A DNA stretch of 64,000 bases from contig NZ_JAJQYA010000009.1 in the NCBI RefSeq assembly GCF_021729155.1, positions 62,001-126,000 on the forward strand, given 5' to 3'. Positions within the stretch are counted from its first letter, which is position 1; every line of letters begins with the position of its first letter. A program made the translations under genes and the position numbers. This document shows positions 1 through 8,553 of the stretch, in pieces. Under the pieces are notes generated by a model, which saw only the letters and a program-made list of their open reading frames with translations, searched no databases and was not told where the DNA came from. Source of the stretch: Membranihabitans marinus. GTDB taxonomy: Bacteria; Bacteroidota; Bacteroidia; Chitinophagales; Saprospiraceae.

Positions 1-109
1 AGAAGACATCGAGACCAACTTGGCCGATCAAAAAACAATGGAGAATAAAATAGAAGATCAAAAGAAAATGGTAAACCAAACCAAAGACAAACTTTCGAAG
101 ATCCAATAA
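1..109 (+). CDS. C-terminal end of a charged, coiled-coil-like protein (5' truncated)
   Basis: The window opens inside a reading frame whose codons start at base 2 and end at a TAA at 107-109. The 35 visible residues are rich in D, E, K, Q and N, with hydrophobic residues spaced as in an amphipathic helix (it ends KDKLSKIQ). A strong intrinsic terminator follows 31 bases downstream, which supports this being a true gene end. The family cannot be assigned from so short a tail. Confidence 0.5.
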   Translation, partial: EDIETNLADQKTMENKIEDQKKMVNQTKDKLSKIQ

Positions 110-140
110 GACACATTTAACTATGTAACAATTTCTTCAT

Positions 141-168
141 AAGCCGTTCATTTTGAACGGCTTTTTTT
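141..168 (+). terminator. Intrinsic terminator
   Basis: A perfect 10-bp stem (AAGCCGTTCA at 141-150 with TGAACGGCTT at 154-163) has a TTT loop and runs straight into a T tract. It closes the transcription unit of the partial gene that ends at 109. Confidence 0.9.
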
Positions 169-169
169 A

Positions 170-649
170 TTTCTAATCCCCAACACCCCGGGGTTATCCA
201 CAATTCCACAATAACAGAAATTAAAAAATATTAAAAATAATAAGGGGAATAAGTTTTTTATTTCAAGAATCTTTACCAATAACCAATCACGGCATTACAT
301 ATTATACATAATTATATGTAACAATTTTTTAACATTGCTTTTCCTACTATATTCCACTCAAGTAAATCAATAAATTACGTAATGATAAAGATCATATATA
401 TGATGATATGTCATTGAAAACGAAAGATTAAATATCTTATACCCAGATCATTCCATTCATCTAGTCAATGTGGATTATTTAAACTTATTCACGCAAAAAA
501 GAAACTAATTAACATCAAAATGTGTATTAACTAACAGGAATTATTCATTTATCAACATTAAACCAACAAATGAAAAACAGAATGAAAAAAAAATCATATT
601 AGATTATATTAGATTTGTTCCATTGCATTATATGTAAAAAAAATATTAC
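170..649. other. AT-rich intergenic region with DnaA-box-like sites; candidate replication origin
   Basis: This gap of about 480 bp has no gene and is extremely AT-rich. It contains one perfect DnaA box, TTATCCACA (194-202). Single-mismatch boxes to TTATNCACA lie at 302-310, 469-477 (reverse), 485-493, 521-529 (reverse) and 549-557. An inverted repeat, TTACATAT (295-302) with ATATGTAA (314-321), lies between. A perfect box, clustered weak boxes, AT-rich DNA and the adjacent replicative helicase gene are the hallmarks of oriC. However, no strand switch, dnaA or dnaN is visible, and near-matches are easy to find in AT-rich DNA. Confidence 0.4.
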
Positions 650-2176
650 ATGTCTGAACCCACGAACTCTGTTAAAAAATTAAATACCAAACGCCTCAAA
701 GCCATACGTCCTGAGAGCGACCCTCTAAAAGCAGGATATGGGAAGGTACAACCTCAAGCTATAGAATTAGAAGAGGCAGTATTAGGAGCATTAATGCTGG
801 ATAGAGAAGCCATGCCCAATGTTATCGACTTATTGCGGCCTGAGAGTTTTTATATCGAAGCCCACCAAACCATTTTTAGGGCTATGCAACAATTATTTAA
901 TCAAACCAAACCCATAGATTTACTTACCCTGCACGAAGAACTCTTGCAAATGGGTGAATTGAAAAATATAGGAGGAGCCACTTATCTAACCGAATTAACC
1001 GAAAAAGTAGCCTCAGCTGCCAATATCGAATTTCACGCTCGGATTATCGCTCAAAAACACATTAAGAGAGAATTGATAAGAGTATCGACCATGACTATCG
1101 AAAACTCATACGACGATACCATGGACGTATTTGAACTATTGGACGAATCCGAAAGAAGTTTATTTGACATTACTCAACAAAACCTTAATCGAAGTTATGA
1201 ATCGCTAAGTACATTGGCCGGTAAAGCACAACGCAAAATGGAAGAATTGGCTTCCAAAAACGAAAGTGTAACTGGGGTACCATCAGGTTATAAAGATTTG
1301 GACAAAATCACCTCGGGCTGGCAACCTTCTGATATGATTATCGTAGCAGCTCGTCCAGGTATGGGTAAGACATCATTTACCCTGGCTTTGGCCAAGAACT
1401 CAGCCATGATGTACAACAAAGGGGTGGCCTTCTTTTCACTGGAGATGTCCGATGTTCAGCTAACCCAGAGATTGATAGCCATGGAATCGGGAGTGAGTAT
1501 TAGTAAACTTAGAAATGGTAAACTCGAAGAAGATGAATGGAAACGATTTAACCAAGCTGTTGAAAAACTAAGTGAAGTTCCCATTTATATCGATGATACT
1601 CCAGCCATTAATATATTTGAACTCAGAGCCAAGTGTCGGCGATTAAAAATGAAGCACGACATCCAGATGGTTATGATTGATTATTTGCAGTTGATGACCG
1701 GCGGTGGAGACAAGAAAAATGGAACCCGTGAGCAGGAGATTTCTTCGATATCTAGAGCCCTCAAAGGTATGGCCAAGGAATTGAACATACCAGTAATTGC
1801 ACTTTCTCAGCTATCGCGTGCCGTCGAAACCCGTAGCGCAGATAAGCGTCCACAACTTTCCGATCTTAGGGAATCTGGAGCCATCGAGCAAGATGCGGAT
1901 TTAGTTTCCTTTATCTATCGTCCAGAATATTACGATATCATGACCGATGAGTCTGATCAAAGTTTGGAAGGTATTGCTGAAATTATCATTGCCAAACACA
2001 GAAATGGTTCTACTGACAATGTCCGACTGCGATTTATAAAAGAATTTACAAGGTTTGAAAATCTTGAAGAGTTTAGTTTTCCCGCTTTTGATCCATCTGG
2101 TGGTCAATCATCAGAAGATGAAGGCAGCATAACCAGACCTTCGAGAATGAATATCGATGACGATATACCGTTCTAA
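650..2176 (+). CDS. dnaB: Replicative DNA helicase DnaB
   Basis: DnaB is the hexameric ATP-dependent helicase that unwinds the replication fork and recruits primase. The 508 residues show the N-terminal DnaB domain (about residues 35-140) and a RecA-like C-terminal domain. Walker A is at 235-242 (RPGMGKTS). The Walker B region (MVMIDYLQLM) and the SQLSRAVE and DLRESGAIEQDADL motifs follow, as in all DnaB proteins. Length is normal and no intein interrupts the ATPase motifs. The ATG at 650 is preceded by AT-rich sequence without a Shine-Dalgarno motif, usual for Bacteroidota. The gene is the first one downstream of the candidate origin. Confidence 0.97.
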   Translation: MSEPTNSVKKLNTKRLKAIRPESDPLKAGYGKVQPQAIELEEAVLGALMLDREAMPNVIDLLRPESFYIEAHQTIFRAMQQLFNQTKPIDLLTLHEELLQMGELKNIGGATYLTELTEKVASAANIEFHARIIAQKHIKRELIRVSTMTIENSYDDTMDVFELLDESERSLFDITQQNLNRSYESLSTLAGKAQRKMEELASKNESVTGVPSGYKDLDKITSGWQPSDMIIVAARPGMGKTSFTLALAKNSAMMYNKGVAFFSLEMSDVQLTQRLIAMESGVSISKLRNGKLEEDEWKRFNQAVEKLSEVPIYIDDTPAINIFELRAKCRRLKMKHDIQMVMIDYLQLMTGGGDKKNGTREQEISSISRALKGMAKELNIPVIALSQLSRAVETRSADKRPQLSDLRESGAIEQDADLVSFIYRPEYYDIMTDESDQSLEGIAEIIIAKHRNGSTDNVRLRFIKEFTRFENLEEFSFPAFDPSGGQSSEDEGSITRPSRMNIDDDIPF

Positions 2177-2194
2177 AACCACGAACTACCATTT

Positions 2195-2947
2195 ATGATA
2201 TCACAAGAGGAGCTTCATCAACATTCTTTATGGCCTATGCGACTGAATAAATTCATCGCATACGCTGGTATTTGTTCGAGAAGGAAAGCCGAAGAATTGG
2301 TAAAAAAAGGAAGTATCACGGTCAACGATGAAATCGTAACCCAGCCTTTTATCGAAGTTTTGGAAACCGATATTGTCAAATACAAAGGCGATATCATCAA
2401 TATTAGTAAAAACTATTATTACCTTCTGCTGAACAAACCAAAAAACTTTATCTCCACAGCCAGCGATGAAAAAAATCGCAAAAGCATTTTGGACCTTATC
2501 CAGGAAAGTAAAACGGAAAGACTATATCCCGTCGGCCGACTCGATAGAAATACCACCGGACTTATTCTCATAACCAACGATGGACATTTTGCTCAAAAAC
2601 TCGCTCATCCCAAAAACAATATTACCAAGATATACAGGGTAATCCTTGACAAAGATGTAGCAGCTGGGGATTTGGAAAAATTTCAAAATGGCGGTCAGCT
2701 CGATGATGGCTTCTTTAAACCCGATGTTGTCAATTTTGTGGATAGCAATAGTACAAAAGAACTCCACATAGAAATTCACAGTGGCAAAAATCGCATCGTT
2801 AGAAGGTATTTTGAACACTTCGGTTATACCGTTATCAAATTGGATCGAGAATACTATGCTGGGCTAACCAAAAAAGGATTGTCTAGAGGAAGATATCGCC
2901 GACTCACAGCCAATGAAATCCGAAACTTAATGCACTTGGGCAAATAA
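2195..2947 (+). CDS. RsuA/RluB/RluF-family pseudouridine synthase
   Basis: This enzyme isomerises a uridine to pseudouridine in rRNA. An S4 RNA-binding domain comes first (about residues 16-62: LNKFIAYAGICSRRKAEELV). The catalytic domain has the signature GRLDRNTTGL with catalytic Asp117. A second family motif is HSGKNRIVRRYFEHFGY. At 250 residues it matches the small RluB/RluF type; which rRNA position it modifies cannot be told from sequence. The ATG at 2195 gives a 14-residue leader before the S4 domain, and ATG 2237 (MRLNKF) is an equally good start. It begins 18 bp after dnaB and is probably co-transcribed with it. Confidence 0.9.
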   Translation: MISQEELHQHSLWPMRLNKFIAYAGICSRRKAEELVKKGSITVNDEIVTQPFIEVLETDIVKYKGDIINISKNYYYLLLNKPKNFISTASDEKNRKSILDLIQESKTERLYPVGRLDRNTTGLILITNDGHFAQKLAHPKNNITKIYRVILDKDVAAGDLEKFQNGGQLDDGFFKPDVVNFVDSNSTKELHIEIHSGKNRIVRRYFEHFGYTVIKLDREYYAGLTKKGLSRGRYRRLTANEIRNLMHLGK

Positions 2948-2989
2948 TACCTTCACGCAAACAAATTTATAAGGGACTCATATACATCA

Positions 2990-3508
2990 TTATTCAACTA
3001 CTACATTGAACTTCAATCTGAGAATAGCTTCTACCGTCTGAGAGGCAGCAGACCTCGTTTCCAATCCAATTTTTATACCGATCTTGGAATTGTAAAACAG
3101 TCTCTGTAAATCTACGATATAGGGAATCATACTGAGGTCAGAACCCGTACCTATAGGCACCAATGCCAGTTCATAACTGAGGTATTCTTCTCTGGTATCG
3201 TCTGGATTAAACACGTATACAGTGGCCCGACGAACATAGCCCCAAGTCTGACCATTGGACACATTGGTAAGTACGGCAGAGGCAGGTTCTACTTTCAATA
3301 CATCGGCAGCAGTAATATTTTTGGTCTCCAGATATTTTTCAAATTGAATACCTATGGTGGGGTTGAGAAAATAATGGGTTTTCAATGGTGCCAATCCCGC
3401 CCCAATACTGTAAGGTACATCTAAGGTAAATTGTCCTATTACATTTTGATTATCTTTGCATGAAGACATCAATAAGATAAATAAAAAAGCTAATATGTGG
3501 TATTTCAT
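2990..3508 (-). CDS. Putative lipoprotein of unknown function
   Basis: The 172-residue protein starts with a lipoprotein signal (MKYHILAFLFILLMSSC, acylated Cys17) followed by KDN, a charged +2/+3 pattern often seen on Bacteroidota surface lipoproteins. The mature part looks beta-rich and ends LRLKFNVVVE. No catalytic motif or known family is recognised. It is convergent with the pseudouridine synthase and divergent from the GCS2/CBS gene, which starts 70 bp away, so the short spacer must carry both promoters. Confidence 0.75.
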   Translation of the reverse strand: MKYHILAFLFILLMSSCKDNQNVIGQFTLDVPYSIGAGLAPLKTHYFLNPTIGIQFEKYLETKNITAADVLKVEPASAVLTNVSNGQTWGYVRRATVYVFNPDDTREEYLSYELALVPIGTGSDLSMIPYIVDLQRLFYNSKIGIKIGLETRSAASQTVEAILRLKFNVVVE

Positions 3509-3578
3509 GTAAGTGGATCAATTTCTATATTTACATTTAACGCAAATATTTATTTTTTCGCATAATTAACAATTTTTA

Positions 3579-5519
3579 ATGGGGAATAATAGCGTATCAA
3601 GGCTGATTTCTAAAGAAGAAAATCAAAATTTTAGCATCGCCTTACTCAAAGACTTGCATTGTCTTAAATATATGTTGGAAAACAACTGGTTTGAGACCGA
3701 GCCCATACGCATAGGTGCTGAACAGGAAATGGTACTCGTAGACGACTATTTCAAACCCAATCCTATTGCACCAGAAGTCCTCAAAAAATTTCATAAAAAA
3801 CCATGGCTGACTTCGGAGTTGTCTAAATTCAATCTCGAAATCAACCTACAACCCCAAGAATTTCATTCCCATGCACTGTCGGCCATTGAAGCGGAAACTC
3901 GTTTACATCTCGATGAATTGCAATTGGAAATAGATAAATACCAAAGTCATATTGTACTGACCGGCATCCTGCCCACTTTGAGAAAGTACGATCTGTCCAT
4001 GAAAAACCTATTCCCCAAACGCCGATATCGCTCTTTGTTATCGGCCATCAATGCACAGCGGAATAGTAGCAAAGCTTACGATTTGCGCCTGCGAGGTATA
4101 GATGAACTCGTTGTGCGTCACGACTCTCCATTGCTTGAAGCATGTAATACTAGTTTTCAAGTACACCTTCAAGTGCGGCCCAATGAATTTCGAGATATGT
4201 ACAATATTGCCCAAGTTCTAACTGGCCCTACCCTGGCTATTGCAGCCAATTCCTCGGTAGTATTTGGCAGAAGACTATGGCACGAAACCCGAGTAGCTTT
4301 GTTTCAACAATCGATAGACACTAGATCTATTAAGGACCATATGAGGGAAATGAGTCCACGAGTCATCCTCGGCAAACATTGGATGAATAAGAATGTCATT
4401 GAAATTTTCCAAGAAGATATTGCGCGATTTCGCGTTTTGGTAGGAACCAAAACCATAGAAGACTCTATGGAGCTGATCAAATCAGGGAAAGTCCCCAAAT
4501 TACGGGCCTTACAAGTCCACAACAGCACGATTTATCGATGGAATAGACCTTGTTACGGCATTAGCGAAACCGGTATACCCCACTTGAGAATTGAAAACCG
4601 TGTTCTCCCCGCCGGTCCTTCAGTCGTTGATGAAATTGCCAATATGGCTTTTTGGTTGGGCTCCATGGTGGGAATGAAGAACCGATATGGCGATGTTCGA
4701 AAACACATTGAGTTTGTAGATGTTCGAGATAATTTTGCAAAATCGGCCAGATATGGAATCGATAGTACATTCAACTGGTTTAAGGACAAAAAAATCAGTG
4801 CGACCGATTTAATCAAAAATGAATTGCTGCCCATAGCCCGAGAAGGATTACAAGCTCAAAATATCGACCCCCAAGACATCGACAAATTCCTGGGCATTAT
4901 CGAAGAGCGAAACAATAAACATATGACAGGGGCTCGTTGGATGTTGCGCTCCTTCTCTTCCCTAAAAAACAGTGTAGACAAAGAATTAGCTCAAACAATA
5001 CTGACATCCGCCATGGTCAAAAATCAAAAATCAGAGCAACCGATTCACACCTGGCCTTTTCCCTCAGCTAACGATTTCAAAATTGCCAATATGATAGCAT
5101 ATACCGTTTCCGAATGTATGATCACCGACATATTTACTGTGCGTCAAGATGATGTCATCGACATGGTCGCCGAAATGATGATTTGGAAACACATAAAACA
5201 CGTTCCTGTCGAAGATAAAAAAGGGAACCTTGTAGGCATAGTTACCTACAAACAAATCATCGAAGCCTTCCTCAAACAAAAACACGATGGAATTCCCATC
5301 ATTACCGTTGAAGACATTATGAATACTCAACCGCTGTGCACCGATCCAGAAACACCAGTTCGCGAAGCAATAGAAAAAATGGTGACCAACGAAACCGACG
5401 CCCTGGTCGTAGTCAATGAAAAGAAAGAACTCTTAGGAATGATTTCAGAGATGGAAGTCCTAGCCATGATCAATCGCTATCTAAAAGGACAGTCACCTCA
5501 AACTATTTTAGAATCTTAA
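3579..5519 (+). CDS. GCS2-like glutamate-cysteine-ligase-family protein with C-terminal CBS pair
   Basis: The N-terminal ~430 residues resemble the GCS2 family of carboxylate-amine ligases (IGAEQEMVLVDD near residue 43, LSKFNLEINLQP, and SFQVHLQVRP near 195). These motifs form the ATP/glutamate site in that family. The C-terminal part carries two CBS domains (about 513-572, beginning CMITDIFTV, and 576-637, beginning VEDIMNTQP). CBS pairs usually bind adenine nucleotides and regulate the attached enzyme. The amide product is unknown; the bacillithiol route seen elsewhere here (bshA) does not use GCS2. There is no signal peptide, so it is cytoplasmic. The domain calls are strong; activity is inference. 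Confidence 0.8.
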   Translation: MGNNSVSRLISKEENQNFSIALLKDLHCLKYMLENNWFETEPIRIGAEQEMVLVDDYFKPNPIAPEVLKKFHKKPWLTSELSKFNLEINLQPQEFHSHALSAIEAETRLHLDELQLEIDKYQSHIVLTGILPTLRKYDLSMKNLFPKRRYRSLLSAINAQRNSSKAYDLRLRGIDELVVRHDSPLLEACNTSFQVHLQVRPNEFRDMYNIAQVLTGPTLAIAANSSVVFGRRLWHETRVALFQQSIDTRSIKDHMREMSPRVILGKHWMNKNVIEIFQEDIARFRVLVGTKTIEDSMELIKSGKVPKLRALQVHNSTIYRWNRPCYGISETGIPHLRIENRVLPAGPSVVDEIANMAFWLGSMVGMKNRYGDVRKHIEFVDVRDNFAKSARYGIDSTFNWFKDKKISATDLIKNELLPIAREGLQAQNIDPQDIDKFLGIIEERNNKHMTGARWMLRSFSSLKNSVDKELAQTILTSAMVKNQKSEQPIHTWPFPSANDFKIANMIAYTVSECMITDIFTVRQDDVIDMVAEMMIWKHIKHVPVEDKKGNLVGIVTYKQIIEAFLKQKHDGIPIITVEDIMNTQPLCTDPETPVREAIEKMVTNETDALVVVNEKKELLGMISEMEVLAMINRYLKGQSPQTILES

Positions 5520-5563
5520 TATATTGTCCTCAACTCATAACAACATTAAAAGAATATCAAATC

Positions 5564-8518
5564 ATGATTAGAAAAATTATCACACTTTTCCTTTTCATTA
5601 GCATTCATATCATTGGACTAAGTCAAGAGACCTTCCCCCGCAATGGAGCTGCCGATTATTCGAGTGGTCATGTAGCCTTTGTCAATGCCAATATTCACGA
5701 TAGCCCAGGTCATATCATCGAAGGTGGTAGTATGATTATTAAAGAGGGTAAAATAGTGTCGGTCGGACAGAAATTAGATATTCCCGTCGGTGCCATTAAA
5801 GTAGACTTAAAAGGCAAACACATTTATTCTTCTTTCATCGATCTATACAGTCAATACGGTGTTCCTCCAACGCCCAAAATAAACAATCCTCCCACCGTTC
5901 AGATGAATTCTTTAAAGAAAGGTCCTGTGGGTTGGAATCAAACTATATCGCCAGAATACGCAGCAGTTAATGAATTTACCCTCGATGAAAAAGAGGCTAA
6001 AGAAAGACGGCTCAATGGATTTGGTTCCGTATTGTCTCATCGTATCGACGGAGTAGTCAGAGGTAGTGGATTTATCACTACTCTCAACAATACTCACTCT
6101 CAAACTACAGTACTCAAACCAACAACCTCCAGCCACCTATCATTCCGCAAGGGCTCAAGTCGACAGTCCTACCCCACTTCGCAAATGGGTATGATGGCCC
6201 TCATAAGACAACTCTATTTAGATGCAGAATGGTATCGCGAATATGGGTTCAAAGTAGAAACCAATCTCAGTTTATCGGCTTGGAATGAATTGCAAGATCT
6301 TCCGCAAATCTTTGAAGTATCCAACCATCAAGAAATATTACGAGCCGGCAGATTGGCTCGAGAGTACAACAAGATCTACATCATTAAGTGTAAAGGGGAT
6401 ACATACAAAAGGGTGGATGACATCGCAGATCTAAACATGCCATTAATTATTCCTGTCGATTTCCCAATGCCCTATGATGTGGAAGAGGTGATGAATGCAG
6501 ATTTAATATCTTATCGTACGATGAAGGAATGGGAGTGGGCTCCAGCCAATTTAGCGGTGCTGGAATCACACAATATCCAATTTGCAATCACCGCTGATGG
6601 TCTCAGTAACAAAAAAGATTTTTTACCCAATATCAGAACAGCCATCGAATATGGCCTTTCCCCTCAAAAAGCCTTGGAAGCCCTAACTACTGTTCCCGCT
6701 CAATTGTTAAACGTAGATGATCAGCTCGGTGCACTAGCGCCGGGATATATCGCCAATTTTATCATCACCGATCAGGATATTTGGAACAAAAAAGCCAAAA
6801 TATTAGAAAATTGGATTCAGGGGAAATATTTTCAAATCAATCCAGAATCCTCAGAATATCAAAATCAGTCCTATAAATTGACTATTGGCAACGAGGATTA
6901 CCAACTCAATATCCATGACAATGGCAAAAGCGCTGATCTAATAGATGCCGACAGTATGAAAATGAAGGCCAATCTACAGACCGAACTCAACCGTTTTGAT
7001 TTGATATATAAAAATCAAAACGATGAATATATAAGACTCATTGGTCAAAAATCGGGACAACAAATACAAGGTTCAGCCATAGATGCCGATGGAAGTACCC
7101 AATCTTTTACAGCTGTTCTTATTCCCAGTGATGAAAAAAAGATAGAAAAAGAAGATTCAGTCTCTATCCCTGAATTGAGTTCTATGATATATCCATTCGA
7201 AGCTTATGGCAGTCCAGAATTGCCACAAGCCCAAAAATACCTTATCAAAAACACCACGGTATGGACAAATGAAGCCAAAGGCATACTCAAAAACACCGAT
7301 GTATTGATCGACAATGGGAAAATTGCCAAAATAGGCAAGATAACCAAGGCCGATAATGCCATAGTCATCGATGGTCAAAACTACCATCTCACCCCGGGCA
7401 TTATTGATGAACACAGCCATATAGCTATCAACAATGGGGTCAATGAAGGGTCTCAAGCCAGTACTGCAGAAGTGAGAATCGGAGATGTCATCAATGCGGA
7501 AGACATCAATATCTATAGACAATTGGCCGGAGGTGTGACCACCTCCCAACTCCTTCACGGATCGGCCAATCCCATAGGAGGACAATCCGCCCTCATCAAA
7601 CTGAGATGGGGTAAATCAGCCGAAGAATTAAAATTTAAAGGCGCAGCCCCATTTATCAAATTTGCCTTGGGAGAAAATGTAAAACAATCCAATTGGGGTG
7701 ACCACCAAACCGTAAGGTTTCCACAGACCAGAATGGGGGTAGAACAAGTGTTTGAAGATTATTTCACTCAAGCAGAGACCTATCTCGCCAAGAAAAAATC
7801 CGGAGAAATTTACCGTAAAGATTTGGAACTCGAATGTCTCTCCGAAATCTTGACGGGCAACCGATTCATTACATGCCACAGCTATGTACAGAGTGAAATC
7901 AATATGTTGATGCACGTCGCAGAAAACCACAATTTCAGAGTCAATACCTTTACCCATATTCTCGAAGGTTATAAAGTAGCCGATAAAATGAAAGCCCATG
8001 GTGCTGCTGGATCAACATTCGCAGATTGGTGGGCCTATAAATATGAAGTAATCGACGCCATACCTTACAATGCCGCAATTATGAATAGTGTGGGTGTAAA
8101 TACATCCATCAATTCTGACGATGCCGAAACCGCGAGAAGATTGAATGTCGAAGCGGGTAAAATGATGAAATACGGTGGTATGAATGAAGAAGAGGCATTA
8201 AAACTAGTTACTTTGAATCCAGCTAAAATGCTTCATATCGATGACAGAGTAGGTAGTATCAAGGTGGGTAAGGATGCCGATATTGTCCTTTGGTCTGGAC
8301 ATCCATTGAGTTATTTTTCTAGAGCAGAAAAAACCTTTATCGATGGTTGTTTGTACTTTGATAGAACCGAAAACGAAGATAGAGCTCAGATAATCAGAAA
8401 AGAAAGAGCCCAATTAATTCAACAAATGCTAAAAGCTAAAAAATCTGGCTCCAGGGTTCAACCCGTAAAGGAAAAGAAGCCTATCGAATATCACTGTGAC
8501 ACTATGGAAACCGAATAA
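5564..8518 (+). CDS. Secreted tandem amidohydrolase (one degenerate, one intact metal-binding domain)
   Basis: The 984 residues start with a signal peptide (MIRKIITLFLFISIHIIGLSQ) and hold two imidazolonepropionase-like amidohydrolase domains. In the first (about 30-430) the HxH metal motif is replaced by SSFIDLYSQYG, so it is probably structural. The second (about 595-960) keeps HSH near residue 617, ITCHSY near 770, NTFTHILEG near 795 and the Asp in SINSDDAE near 850, so it should bind metal and hydrolyse an amide or lactam. The substrate is unknown; related periplasmic proteins are often annotated as dipeptidases or prolidases. It lies 35 bp upstream of a second family member and is probably co-transcribed with it. 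Confidence 0.88.
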   Translation: MIRKIITLFLFISIHIIGLSQETFPRNGAADYSSGHVAFVNANIHDSPGHIIEGGSMIIKEGKIVSVGQKLDIPVGAIKVDLKGKHIYSSFIDLYSQYGVPPTPKINNPPTVQMNSLKKGPVGWNQTISPEYAAVNEFTLDEKEAKERRLNGFGSVLSHRIDGVVRGSGFITTLNNTHSQTTVLKPTTSSHLSFRKGSSRQSYPTSQMGMMALIRQLYLDAEWYREYGFKVETNLSLSAWNELQDLPQIFEVSNHQEILRAGRLAREYNKIYIIKCKGDTYKRVDDIADLNMPLIIPVDFPMPYDVEEVMNADLISYRTMKEWEWAPANLAVLESHNIQFAITADGLSNKKDFLPNIRTAIEYGLSPQKALEALTTVPAQLLNVDDQLGALAPGYIANFIITDQDIWNKKAKILENWIQGKYFQINPESSEYQNQSYKLTIGNEDYQLNIHDNGKSADLIDADSMKMKANLQTELNRFDLIYKNQNDEYIRLIGQKSGQQIQGSAIDADGSTQSFTAVLIPSDEKKIEKEDSVSIPELSSMIYPFEAYGSPELPQAQKYLIKNTTVWTNEAKGILKNTDVLIDNGKIAKIGKITKADNAIVIDGQNYHLTPGIIDEHSHIAINNGVNEGSQASTAEVRIGDVINAEDINIYRQLAGGVTTSQLLHGSANPIGGQSALIKLRWGKSAEELKFKGAAPFIKFALGENVKQSNWGDHQTVRFPQTRMGVEQVFEDYFTQAETYLAKKKSGEIYRKDLELECLSEILTGNRFITCHSYVQSEINMLMHVAENHNFRVNTFTHILEGYKVADKMKAHGAAGSTFADWWAYKYEVIDAIPYNAAIMNSVGVNTSINSDDAETARRLNVEAGKMMKYGGMNEEEALKLVTLNPAKMLHIDDRVGSIKVGKDADIVLWSGHPLSYFSRAEKTFIDGCLYFDRTENEDRAQIIRKERAQLIQQMLKAKKSGSRVQPVKEKKPIEYHCDTMETE

Positions 8519-8553
8519 ACAAATCTAATCTATCAATAGCCAAATCAAATAAT

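Noticed and set aside
4304-4834. Open frames on the minus strand inside the GCS2/CBS gene
   Set aside because: They lie antisense to a well-supported coding sequence and lack any motif; similar antisense or offset frames elsewhere (for example 7157-7585, 39174-39596, 42420-42867) were dropped for the same reason.
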